A stretch of 64,000 nucleotides of DNA from Enchytraeus crypticus (Eukaryota > Annelida > Clitellata > Enchytraeida > Enchytraeidae), in assembly GCA_905160935.1 (NCBI GenBank), contig CAJHZI010000347.1:124001-188000 (forward strand), read 5' to 3'. The notes beneath the pieces were generated by a model. That model was not told the origin of the DNA. It did no database searches and saw only the letters and a list, made by a program, of their open reading frames with translations. Each line of letters begins with the position of its first letter. Position 1 is the stretch's first letter. The translations under genes were made by a program, and so were the position numbers. Below, in pieces: positions 48,836-60,675 of this stretch.

Positions 48836-49654
48836 GAAAGAAGAAATAACGAAAACTACAAAAAAAGAAACGGTTTGTCATGTGTGTAGACTTATGAAAA
48901 ATTTAAATCAACGTTAAATTCGATGCTTGTTTTCAATGAATTAATCAAAACATGGTAACCTTGAACGTGACAGCATTCAGAGAATCGAGTATTGAGTTTT
49001 TAGTTTTCGTATTAAGTTTATAGAAGCACTTGTTTGTAATGTCTGTTTCTAAGTTATTTCTTGTTTTATCTCTAAAAACAAAGAAACATAGCAACAGGAA
49101 GTCAGTTATTTGTAGTCAGACCTTTTATCAATAAAATTACAACATATATTTATTTAAATATTAATTCAGAATGTACTCTAAACACTCGACGATTTCGTTG
49201 CTTCTAGAAAATTCTGAAATAAAGCCGATGTTATAAATCTGAAATAATGAATAACAAAATATAACGTGACAGTAAAATCGGAAAGTTGTTAATGACTTTG
49301 ACAAAAATATAGAAATCTGGTCTCAATTCTAACCAGGTTGACAACTCTGCTGATACGGGTAATATAAAATAAATCCTAACATAAACAGTTAAACACTCCT
49401 ACTTTAAATAAACATTTGTCAACGGCTAGACACTACGGTAGACTATGCAGTAAAAGTTCTACAGTTTTATGAAGTATTGCAGCTCACGCAACATTGATAC
49501 GGGTGCATTGTGTTTAGTTTTGAGAAGGGGTTCGTCAGATCAAGGGATATAAAATAAAATAAAATTTCAGCCTGTGTCGATTTACGAATTCAGTGTTTTC
49601 AGATTCGTAAGTCATTTTCAAATGATATGCAGGGGTTAAATTTGTATCATATAG

Positions 49655-49656
<2 letters not shown>

Positions 49657-49709
<53 letters not shown>

Positions 49710-49710
49710 T

Positions 49711-49759
<49 letters not shown>
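49657..49759. repeat. (TC)n tract
   Basis: About 100 bp of TC with four TTTC or CCCTC breaks. Confidence 0.95.
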
Positions 49760-49761
<2 letters not shown>

Positions 49762-50576
49762 AGATTTTCTAACTTACAGGTTAAAGATACATGTTTTACT
49801 TCATATTTTGATTTAGAGTTCACAAATATAGTATTAGACTTCAAAATCATAATTCGTCTATAGCATTTAATTAAAAAATATAAAATGTAACCTATTACAT
49901 TATTTAAAGGTTAGGCTAATTTGCATCGATCTTTGTTGCAAGGCTTATAAATCTGTGACACCATAAGATAGTAGACAAAAGCATTGGTTTGTAATTTTTT
50001 GTGAAATAAATGTTTATAATTGCTATTTAAACAATAACTATACATAAAAGCTTATGAGTATAATTATAAAAAAAACTTCTTGTTCTATATCTGTAGCAAT
50101 TTGCAATCTTTCTATTTAAGTAATAGTATAAAAATAATTTCAATTCATTTAAAAATAAGAAATTGGCATTTATTTAAGTTCGACATAGATAATACCTAAA
50201 GTTTAAATAACTAAATTCTATAAATAAAATAAACTTCACTAATGCCAATATTCTTGAACTAGAATACAAAATAATTTTGGCCATTATTATGACAAGAATT
50301 CGCCAGTAAAACTATCAACTCGCAAGATGTCAGCATATTACTGACATCAAAAATTGGAAAATCTATTCGTAACAGTCACGGTCGAAGCGTCTTACCCTTG
50401 TGATCAGTAGTATACCATTTAGGAACTTATTTCTCTTCAGTGTGAGTTTATTCTTTTCAAATCAGTTTGAAAGAATAGGTATGCAATGATAAGAGCTGAA
50501 AACGTCCCTGGCATTATCTCTGGATGAGAAAACCGACTTTAAACCTTTACCTACATTTTATAATATATTAAGTATC

Positions 50577-50676
50577 TACATTTTATTACAAGTGGGCTAT
50601 TCATTGATTATTTATATGTATAATATGTAGGTCTGTACTGTATATATAGATAAATAAACTATATATGTACATATAG

Positions 50677-50717
<41 letters not shown>

Positions 50718-50794
50718 AATACAATGTATATATATACATATATATATATATAAATATTTAGTTATACACATATAAATATATATATATCTATACG

Positions 50795-50828
<34 letters not shown>

Positions 50829-50875
50829 TTTATATATTATATATATATTACTATTATAATATAGACATTATATTC

Positions 50876-50931
<56 letters not shown>

Positions 50932-50978
50932 GAGTATAATGTCTATATTATAATAGTAATATATATATAATATATAAA

Positions 50979-51020
<42 letters not shown>

Positions 51021-51089
51021 GATATATATATATTTATATGTGTATAACTAAATATTTATATATATATATGTATATATATACATTGTATT

Positions 51090-51136
<47 letters not shown>

Positions 51137-51236
51137 CTATATGTACATATATAGTTTATTTATCTATATATACAGTACAGACCTACATATTATACATATA
51201 AATAATCAATGAATAGCCTACTTGTAATAAAATGTA
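50577..51236. repeat. Near-perfect palindrome, arms about 325 bp
   Basis: ACATTTTATTACAAGTGGGC at 50578 is mirrored by GCCTACTTGTAATAAAATGT ending at 51235. Inward, TAGGTCTGTACTGTATATA, TATATGTACATATAGC, TCAAATACAATGTATATA, TAAATATTTAGTTATACAC and ATTAAAATTTATATATTA are all mirrored in order. About three substitutions and TA length changes separate the arms; the centre near 50904 is a TA tract of about 46 bp. Confidence 0.95.
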
Positions 51237-51295
51237 TATATATATACATGTATATATATAATGTATATATATATATATACACATGTATATATATA

Positions 51296-51341
<46 letters not shown>
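51237..51341. repeat. TA-rich tract beside the palindrome
   Basis: Alternating TA with ACATGTATATATATAATGTA units in three steps, then pure (TA)n. Confidence 0.9.
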
Positions 51342-51345
<4 letters not shown>

Positions 51346-51519
51346 TGTACACGCCTGCAGTCGGTTGGTCAATTTAGATCACCGGAAAAAACGGGGAATA
51401 TCCGTCAATAAATCAATCAATAAAAGCATATGTCAGGGATAAATATATATAGAAGTGTATATATATATATATATATGAACAGTTCTTTTTCTATTAATAA
51501 CTCTCATCATTTTCAACTG

Positions 51520-51590
51520 CTAATGTTGGATTAGCGTCAAGGTCAGAAGCTGGAAGGGCTTTCCATCAAGACAAACTCAAGGTATGAGGA
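51520..51590. repeat. Dispersed repeat pair (with 57655-57715)
   Basis: GCGTCAAGGTCAGAAGC and the following GGAAGAGC-like, TCAAGA and AACTCA words recur at 57660-57712. Family unknown. Confidence 0.5.
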
Positions 51591-51654
51591 TTCCTAATTA
51601 GCAAGTCTTTTCTATTTATTGCTTAACCATTTAAGCTCAGCTTTATTAACACTA

Positions 51655-52010
51655 CATTGAGTTCTACAGGCAGCTCTACATAGAGTTCTAAAGGCACCTC
51701 TATATAGAGTTCTACAGGCAGATCTACATTGAGTTCTACAGGCAGCTCTACATTGAGTTCTACAGACAGCTCTGCATTGCGTTCTACAGGCAGCTCTAGA
51801 TTGAGTTCTTCAGGCAGCTCTAAATTGAGTTCTACAGGCAGCTCTACATGAAGTTCTTCAGGCAGCTCTACTTTGAGTTCTACAGGCAGCTCTATATAGA
51901 GTTCTACAGGCAGCTCTATATAGAGTTCTACAGGCAGCTCTATATAGAGTTCTACAGGCAGCTCTACATAAAGTTCTTCAGGCAGCTCTAGGCAGCTCTG
52001 CATAGAGTTC
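51655..52010. repeat. 24-bp minisatellite with an open minus frame
   Basis: About 15 units of GAGTTCTACAGGCAGCTCTA + CATT or variants. The minus frame from 52120 to 51623 stays open for 165 codons with an ELPVELYI-type 8-residue repeat. The 24-bp period explains the open frame; upstream it continues NRAIRSPRDDTICCNDYCLK without homology that I recognise. Confidence 0.9.
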
Positions 52011-52344
52011 TTCAGGCAGTAGTCATTGCAGCATATTGTGTCGTCGCGGGGAGATCTGATTGCCCTGTTAACAAAGCTGCAGGTAACAGTCTGATCGACT
52101 ACTTTGTTGTCTGTTTGCACAGTGCAACAAAATCGAACGTTTTGTAGACGAGAACAATGCCGCCTTGTAATGGAGAAATGATTTCAGCGCACAATGGCAT
52201 CATATACCAGTGCTTAAATTATCACAGAGGAGGGGGGGGGTGTGCGAAAATGAAAAGGGACAGCTCCCCCCTCTTCGATTAATTTTTGTAGCTGCAGAAT
52301 TTAATTGTTCTGGGATACTGGAACCAGAAATATTCATATAGTGA

Positions 52345-52560
52345 GAATTTAACAGATAAATTCTTGACGGCTTCTTTATCCTGGACTTCCAAAGAAATTA
52401 TTCTACAAATAAGGATGCGCATGCCTACCGCTGTACATGTAAATGTTGCCGATATGACCCAGCGATTGTTGCGCAGTGCAAGCTCTGACAAGACTGGTTG
52501 CGATTATGTTTCTATCAAACTCAAGGTTGCTTCAATTGATTCTGAAAAACGTCACATAGT
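52345..52560 (+). other. Possible orphan exon, weak
   Basis: After TTTAACAG (a possible acceptor at 52342) a G+C-richer open stretch encodes MPTAVHVNVADMTQRLLRSA and TGCDYVSIKLKVASIDSEKR. Composition looks more coding-like than its flanks, but I recognise no family and no partner exon nearby. Confidence 0.2.
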
Positions 52561-52616
52561 ATTGATAGCGAACGTATTGATATATAAATACTCTTTAAAT
52601 TAATATATACAGTGTG

Positions 52617-52617
<1 letters not shown>

Positions 52618-52675
<58 letters not shown>

Positions 52676-52760
52676 TATATATATATATATGTATATATGT
52701 ATATATACATGTATATAGAGTGTATATTTTTATATATATATATATACTGTATATATATAC
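52618..52760. repeat. (TA)n tract and TA-rich flank
   Basis: About 60 bp of pure TA, then GTATATATGTATATACATG-type alternation; ends where a SINE-2 copy begins. Confidence 0.9.
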
Positions 52761-52785
52761 ATGTATATTCATATTTGCCTAAAAA

Positions 52786-53035
52786 TTAAAACACGCATTA
52801 TAGTGAAATGATCAACCACGTTGATATCTATTACTTTTAATACCAAATGTTTAAACCGTTTGACAATTTAGCCCATTTTTCTAGCAACCAGTCCTGCGAA
52901 TTTACGGATTTTACTCTCTCAGATTAGCGCTGACGAGAATCGAACCATTCAATTCACCTCCAGATCTGTCACTTAAAACTTCATGACGTTACCTGACGCC
53001 CGCAATCACTGGGCTGTTAATACATTCTAGATAAC
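52786..53035 (-). repeat. SINE-2 copy, more diverged
   Basis: Begins at the (TA)n edge with the CATTATAGTGAAATGATCAA tail end; B box is GGTTCGATTCT-like and the A box is replaced by other sequence. Older or rearranged relative of the other copies. Confidence 0.75.
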
Positions 53036-53069
53036 AAAAATAAAATCTATCTAGTACCGATTGACCCCC

Positions 53070-53350
53070 TAGCCCCTGACCTCCTGATCAGTGCTCCGTG
53101 GCCCCATGACCTCCTAGCCCCTGACCTCCTAGCCCATGACTTCCTAGTCCCTGACCTTCTAGCCCCATGACCTCCTAGCCCCTGCCCTCCTAGCCCATGA
53201 CCTCCTTGCCCCTGACTTCCTGACCCCTGACCTCCTAGCCCATGACCTGCTAGCCCCTGATCTCCTAACTCCTGACCTCCTAGCCCCTGACCTCCTAGCT
53301 AGCCACTGTTCCGTGGTCCCATGACCCCCTAGCCCCCTGACCTCTTAGTC
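53070..53350. repeat. 15-bp C-rich minisatellite
   Basis: About 17 units of GACCTCCTAGCCCCT with CAT/CCT alternation. It is strongly strand-biased (C-rich plus strand, G-rich minus strand) and by far the most G+C-rich block in its neighbourhood. Confidence 0.95.
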
Positions 53351-53745
53351 AACGATCCGCTACCCATGAGTCGGCACCGGATTGAGCGCCCGGAGTGAGT
53401 GGATTACGTCAGAATGTGAACATGGACTCACCGTTGCCTTGCGAGCTGTGAGGGAAGTGGAAATGTGGAAGTGTGGGGGGTGTTGTTCGTGCGAGGGTTT
53501 CAACAAGGAGGTGGAAGAAAAGTAAACAGACATGACTGATCGGCAAACAAACCCGGTTGAGACATGCTCGAGGTCTGCCCCACTCTTGTCGCAGTGTACA
53601 GATTGCTGCATTAGCTGAAGTACTGCTGCTTTACAATGGAATATCGCTGGTTTACTAGCTGGGTTAACTCCGTGTTACGATCCCTTGTAAAATGATTGTA
53701 TTTAGACAGTATTTATTGGATGATAAACATTGTATTGTAGTAAAG

Positions 53746-53746
<1 letters not shown>

Positions 53747-53794
<48 letters not shown>

Positions 53795-54023
53795 CAAATG
53801 TATATATATATATGATATAATATATAATTCAAATGTGTATATATATATATAATATGCATGTATATACATGTATATACATACATATATATATATATATATA
53901 TTTGTATATATATACATGTATATATATACATGTATATATATACATGTATATATATATATAGATATAATGTATATATATAGATATATATATATATACATGT
54001 GTATATATACAAATATGTATTAG

Positions 54024-54080
<57 letters not shown>
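53747..54080. repeat. TA-rich compound tract
   Basis: Pure (TA)n at both ends with ATTCAAATGTATATATA and TATATACATGTATATA units between. Long IYIYIY-type open frames come from this sequence. Confidence 0.92.
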
Positions 54081-54083
<3 letters not shown>

Positions 54084-55580
54084 TAGATGTGCTTGCTGCA
54101 AAAAAGATCTTCGAAAATTCTGACACTTTGCTAATGTTCATTCTTTGCTTTTGCACATCTCTCTTGCATATGAGTCATTGACTTGCAAGCATATTGCTCA
54201 GCTCTTTTCAATGTTTCTATAACAAATATAATAAATATAATAATTATTATATAATGAATATATAATAGGCCTCATTATTATGATGTAATTAATTATGAAT
54301 GGTATGAAAAGATGGACCGGAATTACGAAATCATTAGAAGTCCTGTCTGCAATCACTTCACGGGATTTGAAGGTTATTTATGTGAATCCGAGCTAGAAAA
54401 GCAAACAATATAGAGAGCTTAGTGTCATCATCACAGATGTGGTCAGAGAATTGACTTGCATCGCACTGGGCTCAACGTGATGATCAGTGAGAAGAGCGAA
54501 ATCAAGAGACAGAGATTCGACCTTCTACTGATTACTGAGCATTTGATGATTAGCAGTATAGAAAACAGCAATAAAATATAAAGTGTTGGTGTTTTAAACC
54601 TGCATTCAGATTTAAAATTACTTTGAAATTCGAGTATATGAATATAGAATTAATATAATACTTTTTATTCTTAGTCTACTGAATACCGGGAGATATAGCG
54701 CATTTTATGTATATGGTGTATAAATCTTCTACTTAATTATGTTTTCTATTTTCCTCTTCATTTAACATATAAATGGATCTTTTTCTAATCTCGGTCTTCC
54801 TCTGTTTCACTTTCCATTTCATTGGTCCTCCTATTAACTCTATCAGTAAATCGTCCCCTCTTTGAATGTAGCTCTTTTTCCTATTTTTAATACAATTCTC
54901 AGTTGTCTGCCTGAACCAGATACCTCCAGGATTTCTTCATTGGTATTATTTCTGTCTAAGCTGATATAATATTTTCCGTTCTTCTCCATGTCCACGTTTC
55001 TAATGCTTCAAGTTTCCTGAAATCCTCCTTCCTTAGTATCCGCGTGCTTGTTCCTTGTGATCATTGATATGCAAGCGCGGTGTATACCAAAAACTGACTT
55101 TATCTGCGTGGCTTTCTTTCATAAAATTAGTAATATGAAAAACTGAAACCTGAATTAATATAATTTCAAGACTCCCATAATTTCAATTCAATTCAATTTC
55201 CGTATATTACTAGATCTGACAAACGCAAATCATCAACACATTGCATAGCAAAATTACAGTATGTGAGAACAAGATCATGCAAGAAGAACATAGGGAACAG
55301 AAAAATCATGCAACGCGAGATGTTAGACGTAGAGAAAATATATATAAATATTAAGAAAGTCATTCAGTCCGTGTAAGATATTTAAAATTAAAATTAAATC
55401 AGTTTATGATATTAAGATCGTCACGTTGAGGTAGAACAAAGTTGTGTCCTCTTTGTCTGAGGTTATAGATTGAGGTCTTAAGTGAAGGCAAAAGTGTGTG
55501 TAATCGAATTTATAATTCGTACCAATATTATTTGAGCTAAAATTCAGAGTCTAATAATTTTACTTTCTCTTTCAGAATTT
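54081..55580. other. No gene seen
   Basis: AT-rich DNA without a supported exon or recognised repeat. Confidence 0.5.
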
Positions 55581-55589
55581 TAAACTTTA

Positions 55590-55940
55590 TAAGTTCCTAT
55601 TTCAACGTCAGAAAGTGCATTCGGTTGGTGAGCACCTACTCCGCCTAGGCTCCACAAATTGCTACAAAAATCTAAACGAATGGATAATAAGTCTATTCGT
55701 ACCCCGACCCTGGTTAAACTAGGATTTAAGGGAAGGTGATGATGATGAAACCACCTCTGAAGCCACACTTTTCCTAAGCTATAGGCTACATAATGTATGG
55801 ATAAGGCATAGACTTTGTGAAGGGCTTAACTTGTAGATCTAGGGAGTGCTCTTATGAAGCGAGAAGGCAGACTTTGAGTATGAATATGTACCTTGAGCCT
55901 GGCATTGGCAGTGCACTGAAAAAGAAGAAGAAGAAGAAGA
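55590..55940 (+). repeat. Two family M bodies joined head to tail
   Basis: The GCCTAGGCTCC body (55590-55745) runs into GATGATGATGA and then directly into the AACCACCTCTGAAGCC body (55739-55925), ending in (AGA)n. It may be a composite or one element inserted in the tail of another. Confidence 0.65.
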
Positions 55941-56604
55941 AGAGAAGTAGATGATGATGACAAGTTAATATTCAGAGCATTTTTTATCCTAAAAACATTT
56001 CCACAACATGTTCTTTTATCCATGTCTTAGAGAAACATGGGTAAAAGAAAAGAAGATAGATTTATATGGGGTGCGGGACGGTCCGGGGAGTTAAAGAGGG
56101 GAGGGGGTGCGGGTGGAAATGGGAGACCGCCACCCGTCCTTCAGCTTAAATTGCAATGGACAATCGAGTAGAGAATGGAGTCATGATCAATACGCTGCGC
56201 GTTACACTATTATCAGTAAACAGTTTACAGTTCTCCACAGAATTCTAAACGTCGCCAACCTTTTCCAGGGAATCGAAATTCTCTTCCTTCATCGGTATTT
56301 ACAAATCCAAATGTCAATTGAAGATCATTTAGAGCCGTTTCCAGAATAAATATGAAGGTAAAGGCATTCCAGAATAAATATGAATTTCATGATGAACATT
56401 TAAACTAATTGGTCCTCAATTTCCTTTGCTCGAGGTTCTATAAGTACTTGATGAGCACTAGTTGTTTTCCATTTTATTTTTATTTAAATCCGTCAATCCA
56501 CTACAAATTGTAGCTATTGTCTTAAATAATTTTAAGAAAGTGTTTTTCCATTAATAGAAGTGAAAATAGTATTACTTGAAAAGATGTCGCCAGCGGTGTC
56601 TCAA

Positions 56605-56609
56605 CTTGG

Positions 56610-56658
<49 letters not shown>

Positions 56659-56755
56659 TCATAATAATAATAAAGGTTTAACGTCCGTTTCCTCATACAA
56701 GGATGATGTTAGGGGCGTCTGACCAGGATCTGTCCTGGGCATCATCGTTGACTTC
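56605..56755 (-). repeat. SINE tail module with (AAT)n end
   Basis: Reverse orientation: a 50-bp (TAA)n run, AAAGGTTTAACGTCCG, TTTCCTC, GGATGATGTTAGGGGCGTC. Same sub-type as 34018-34086 and 37618-37706. Shorter pieces of the tail are visible near 220-245, 5010-5035, 8703-8730, 12270-12300, 32845-32905, 41895-41940, 50508-50548 and 61225-61280. Confidence 0.75.
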
Positions 56756-56832
56756 AAGTATCAAGTAATTCACATTGCAATTTATTTATAATAAAAACTT
56801 AAATAATTTTATTTAATTAAATTCTACTTTTA

Positions 56833-57075
56833 AAAAAGTAAACAAGCATTATAGTGAAATGATCAACTATGTTGATATCTATCACTTTTAATACCACACG
56901 TTTAACCTTTGCAATTTACACCATTTTCCGTGTAACTAGTCCAGTGAATGTCCAATATTTTACTCTCAGATAAGCGCGGCTGGGATTCGAACCCTCGAGG
57001 GTTCAATTCACCTTAGGATCTGTCATTTAAAACTTCATGTCGTTACCCCTACGCTATTAAGACATTCTAAATGTT
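56833..57075 (-). repeat. SINE-2 copy
   Basis: Complete copy in the same orientation as 59703-59955, with B box GGTTCGAATCC and A box region TAGCGTAGGGG on the minus strand. Confidence 0.86.
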
Positions 57076-57892
57076 TAAATGGTTTAAAAAATTAAAAAAC
57101 TAATGAATTTTAAATGGTTCAATGTAGAAATGCAGCAGAGTATATGTACCTACGGCTGCTTTCAATGGGCTGATTGGAGGAGAGAAATTTTCAATCAATG
57201 TGTTAAACATATCAAGTAGGGTAGGATTTGGAAAGTAAAAATACATTAGCCTTAAATGAAGTCCTAAATTTATATTTAATGACTAATACATTTTATAACG
57301 AAGAATAGTGTATTTTAAGTGCAAAACCTGACAAGTGTAAAGCTGCTGTTGGAATCTACGAAAATAAAAAGTCATATCAGCCCTATTGTGAAACATCTGA
57401 CCACTACAGATGACCTAATAAATTTGTGGTCTCTGGTTACACTTAGAGATTATTATTATTAAAATGTACTAAATTCGAATATTTAACTTCATTATGCTGG
57501 TTCAAGAAGTCATGAAGACTTGTAGTGTCAGTCTTGCGGTAGTTTCATACCTCAATATACTATATTTTTAAACGGAGATATACAACTGAGATATAGTTAA
57601 AATAAATATTTATTAATGGACATAAAATATGATTACGAATTAAATATTTTTAATGTGTTTAACGTCAAGGTCAGAAGCCCGAAGAGCGTCTCCTCAAGAA
57701 GTCGAACTCATCGCCGTGGTAGACCAATTGGTCGGCCGACCAAAGCAACAGTCGTATTAGACTAGTGATGATTCAGTTCTCAATGAGACATACATGCTTA
57801 ATATATTCAAATATTTGTAGCAAAATAGATAGAGAATGCAACATGTATCATGGCCCTCGATTCTAGTGTCCCTTGAGATGACGCAAGTTAAA

Positions 57893-58085
57893 TAGTTTCC
57901 GAAATATTCAACGTTAAATAGTGTCAGATGTGCAATAAATTAAGATGTGCAGTAGATTAGGACTGTACGTGATTATACAAAATAAACTTCTGCATTCAAA
58001 TAGTTTCCGAAATATTCAAAGTTAAATAGTGTCCGATGTGCAGTAAATTAAGGTGTGCATTAGATTTTGCGTGACCATGATTTTA
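57893..58085. repeat. Imperfect tandem duplication, about 115 bp
   Basis: AATAGTTTCCGAAATATTCA...GTTAAATAGTGTC...GATGTGCA occurs twice (57890 and 58000) with several differences. Confidence 0.85.
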
Positions 58086-58569
58086 CACTTCTGCACGAAT
58101 GCTGCGGAAGGTTGGAGGTGACATCTGCCTGGAACAATAATTATCACAGTTGTTCAGACTCTTGTCATTGAAGACACAGAGAATATTCAATACCACATTG
58201 AGCGATTGCTGCTGATAGCGCAACGGTTGCTGCTTACCATGACTCGTTTTGCTGTATATTTCACACTATTTGTTGTATTTTGTTTTATTTTACTGTCTGC
58301 GATTTAGAATGCAAACTTCTGTAGAGCTACGCCTTTCACAATAACAACGCTTAGGCTCTTTTGAGTTGGCCACCGTTTTATTGCGTATTTATTTTCACCA
58401 ACTTGTTTATTTATTGTTTCATTGCGGGTGCTTTGTAAGCAATGTTTGGCGTTTAGATGAATTATATTTTTTATGTATTCCATTTCACATTCTAAATGTG
58501 CTGTGTTTTGCAGGCTGAATGGAATGACATAAACAGGTTTCTGGCTTTGTTTTTTTTGCTGCGACGTCT

Positions 58570-58905
58570 AAATTAGCTAGTTCTTCCATTCTAGCAGCTG
58601 TAACTTAGCTAGTCCTGCTACTCTAGCTGCTGTAACTTAGCTAGTTCTGCTACTCTAACAGCTGTAACTTAGCTAGTCCTGCTACTCAAGCAGCTGTAAC
58701 TTAGCTAATTCTGCTACTCTAGCAGCTGTAACTAAGCTAGCTCAGCTACTGAAGCAGCTGTAACTTAGTTAATTCTGCTACTCTAGCAGCTGTAACTAAG
58801 CTAGCTCTGCTACTATATCTGCTGTAACTTAGTTAATTCTCCTACTCTAGTAGCTATAACTAAGCTAGCTCTGCTACTATAACAGCTACAACTGTCGCTG
58901 ATAAA
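58570..58905. repeat. 32-bp minisatellite
   Basis: About ten units of CTTAGCTAGTCCTGCTACTC + TAGCAGCTGTAA with CAGCTG palindromes. Confidence 0.92.
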
Positions 58906-59164
58906 CTAGCAGCTGAGTGATTGCCTACACAGTTCAGTTAAGCCATTTTGATTTATCACTGCTGTCATATTCAACTAGGTATCATATTCGACCAAGCATC
59001 ATATTCAACTATGTATCAAGCGCAACTTAGTATCATACGCAATTAAGAAGCAGTTGCTGCTACACTAACAGCTAAAACTGAATTCTGTCAGCTGATGCAT
59101 TAGCTAACAGTTGTAGATGCTTTACATTAGAAGCTGCTGCATGAGATTTGCAACAGCTACTGAA

Positions 59165-59525
59165 TTAGCAAGCAGAGTTGTAGCTGCTGTATTAGCTAGA
59201 TAAATATCAGCAGTTGCCGCATTAGCTAGCAGAGCTGTAGTAGCTGCATTAGCTAGAAGAATATCAGCAGTTGCCGCATTAGCTAGCATGGTTGTAACAG
59301 CTGTATTATCTAGAATAATGTTAGCAGTTGCCGCATTAGCAAGCAGAGCTGTAGTAGCTACTGCATTAGCTAGCAGAGCTGTAGTAGCTGCATTAGCTAT
59401 CAGGGCTGTAGTTGTTGCATTAATTAGAAGAATGTTAGCAGTTGCCGCATTAACTAGCAGGGCTGTAGTAGCGGCATTAGCTAGAAGAATTTTATCAGTT
59501 GCCGCATTAGCTAGCAGGGTTGTAG
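59165..59525. repeat. 27-bp minisatellite with an open minus frame
   Basis: About 13 units of GCATTAGCTAGCAGAGCTGT + AGTAGCT. The minus frame 59532-59122 gives a nine-residue LLANAATTA repeat, an effect of the 27-bp period. It shares GCTAG/CAGCTG words with the array at 58570-58905. Confidence 0.92.
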
Positions 59526-59589
59526 CAGCCACGTGCCCTGAGAACAGGACATGGGTTAGACGGGTTCTCAGTCGCTACGTGGAGTCCTG

Positions 59590-60180
59590 TTTGACATCTC
59601 ACTAACACTGTAAGTAACTAACACTGTAACTAACACTGTAATTAACACTGTAATTGACTAACATTGTAACTAACTAACACTGTAACAAACTAACACTGTA
59701 ACTAACAAAAAAAAGTAAACACGCATTATAGTGAATAATCAACTATGTTGATATCTATCACTTTTTAATGCCACATGTTTAATCCGTTAGACAAATTAGA
59801 CCATTTTTCCGTATAGCCAGTCCAGTGAATGTCCGAGATTTTACTCTCAGATCAGCGCGGCCGGGATTCGAACCCACGAGTGTTCAATTCACCTCAGGAT
59901 TTGTCATTTAAAACTTCATGACGATACCACTACGCTATTTAGACATTCTAAAGAAAACAACAAACAAAACAACACTGTAACAAACTAACACTGTAACTAA
60001 CTAGCACTGTAACTAACACTGTAATTAACTAACACTGTAACTACCTAACACTGTAACTAATACTGTAACTAACTAACAATGTGACTAACTAACACTGTAG
60101 CTAACACTGTAACTAACCATCACTGTAAGTAATTAACACTGTAATTAACAAACACTGTCAGTAACTAACACAGTATGTAG
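59590..60180. repeat. AACACTGTAACT minisatellite split by a SINE
   Basis: Units of TAACTAACACTGTAAC with length variants, interrupted by the SINE-2 copy at 59703-59955 and continuing at 59970. The SINE therefore inserted in an existing array. Confidence 0.92.
59703..59955 (-). repeat. SINE-2 (tRNA-derived), complete copy
   Basis: On the minus strand, A box TAGCGTAGTGG and B box GGTTCGAATCC (59864-59874) both match consensus exactly. A tail follows with GAGAGTAAAATCTCGGACAT, CACTGGACTGG, a TGATAGATATCAACATAG segment and a terminal TTTTTTTT. The element interrupts an AACACTGTAACT minisatellite, with the satellite resuming on the far side. Other copies: 56833-57075, 52786-53035, and a partial one at 24722-24905. 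Confidence 0.88.
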
Positions 60181-60454
60181 ACATTTATTCGTCGACTTGT
60201 GTAGCTGTATCGAAATCTTAATATTTTCAATATATTATCGTAAAAAAATCGTTACCTCATAACTAAAGGCAAAAACAATAATAGGTTGTATATGGAATGC
60301 AATTAATTAAACCTAACTTAGCATTCGTATCGCCACCATTAGTCTTAACGGAAAGTCTACTCTTCCGCCTTCCTCACTCTCATCTTCCTGCCACCTGGAA
60401 CATTGTCATTTGCTCTGAAATTAGTTAAATCAATTCAATATATATGATGTTAGT

Positions 60455-60675
60455 TGCACCATTCACTATTTCTAAAGTTAGCTAAACCAATTCACTATTT
60501 CTAACGTTAGCTAAACCAATTCACTATTTCTAAAGTTAGTTAACCAATTCACTATTTCTAAAGTTAGTTATAGCAATTCACTATTTCCAAAGTTAGTTAA
60601 ACCAATGCACTACTTCTACAGTTAGTTAAAACAATACACTATTCTAAAGTTAGTTAAACCAATTCACTACTTCTA
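60455..60675. repeat. 29-bp minisatellite
   Basis: About seven units of TTCACTATTTCTAAAGTTAG + CTAAACCAA. Confidence 0.92.

Larger units (their letters stand above)
47041..50500. other. No gene seen
   Basis: Degenerate TTAGTTA-type sequence at 47150-47400, the 5S-tail copy, a short inverted repeat and a (TC)n tract; otherwise AT-rich and featureless. Confidence 0.55.

Noticed and set aside
53702-54156. Open frames rich in Ile and Tyr, also at 2608, 5994, 10809, 27152, 51190 and 52521
   Set aside because: Translations of (TA)n tracts.
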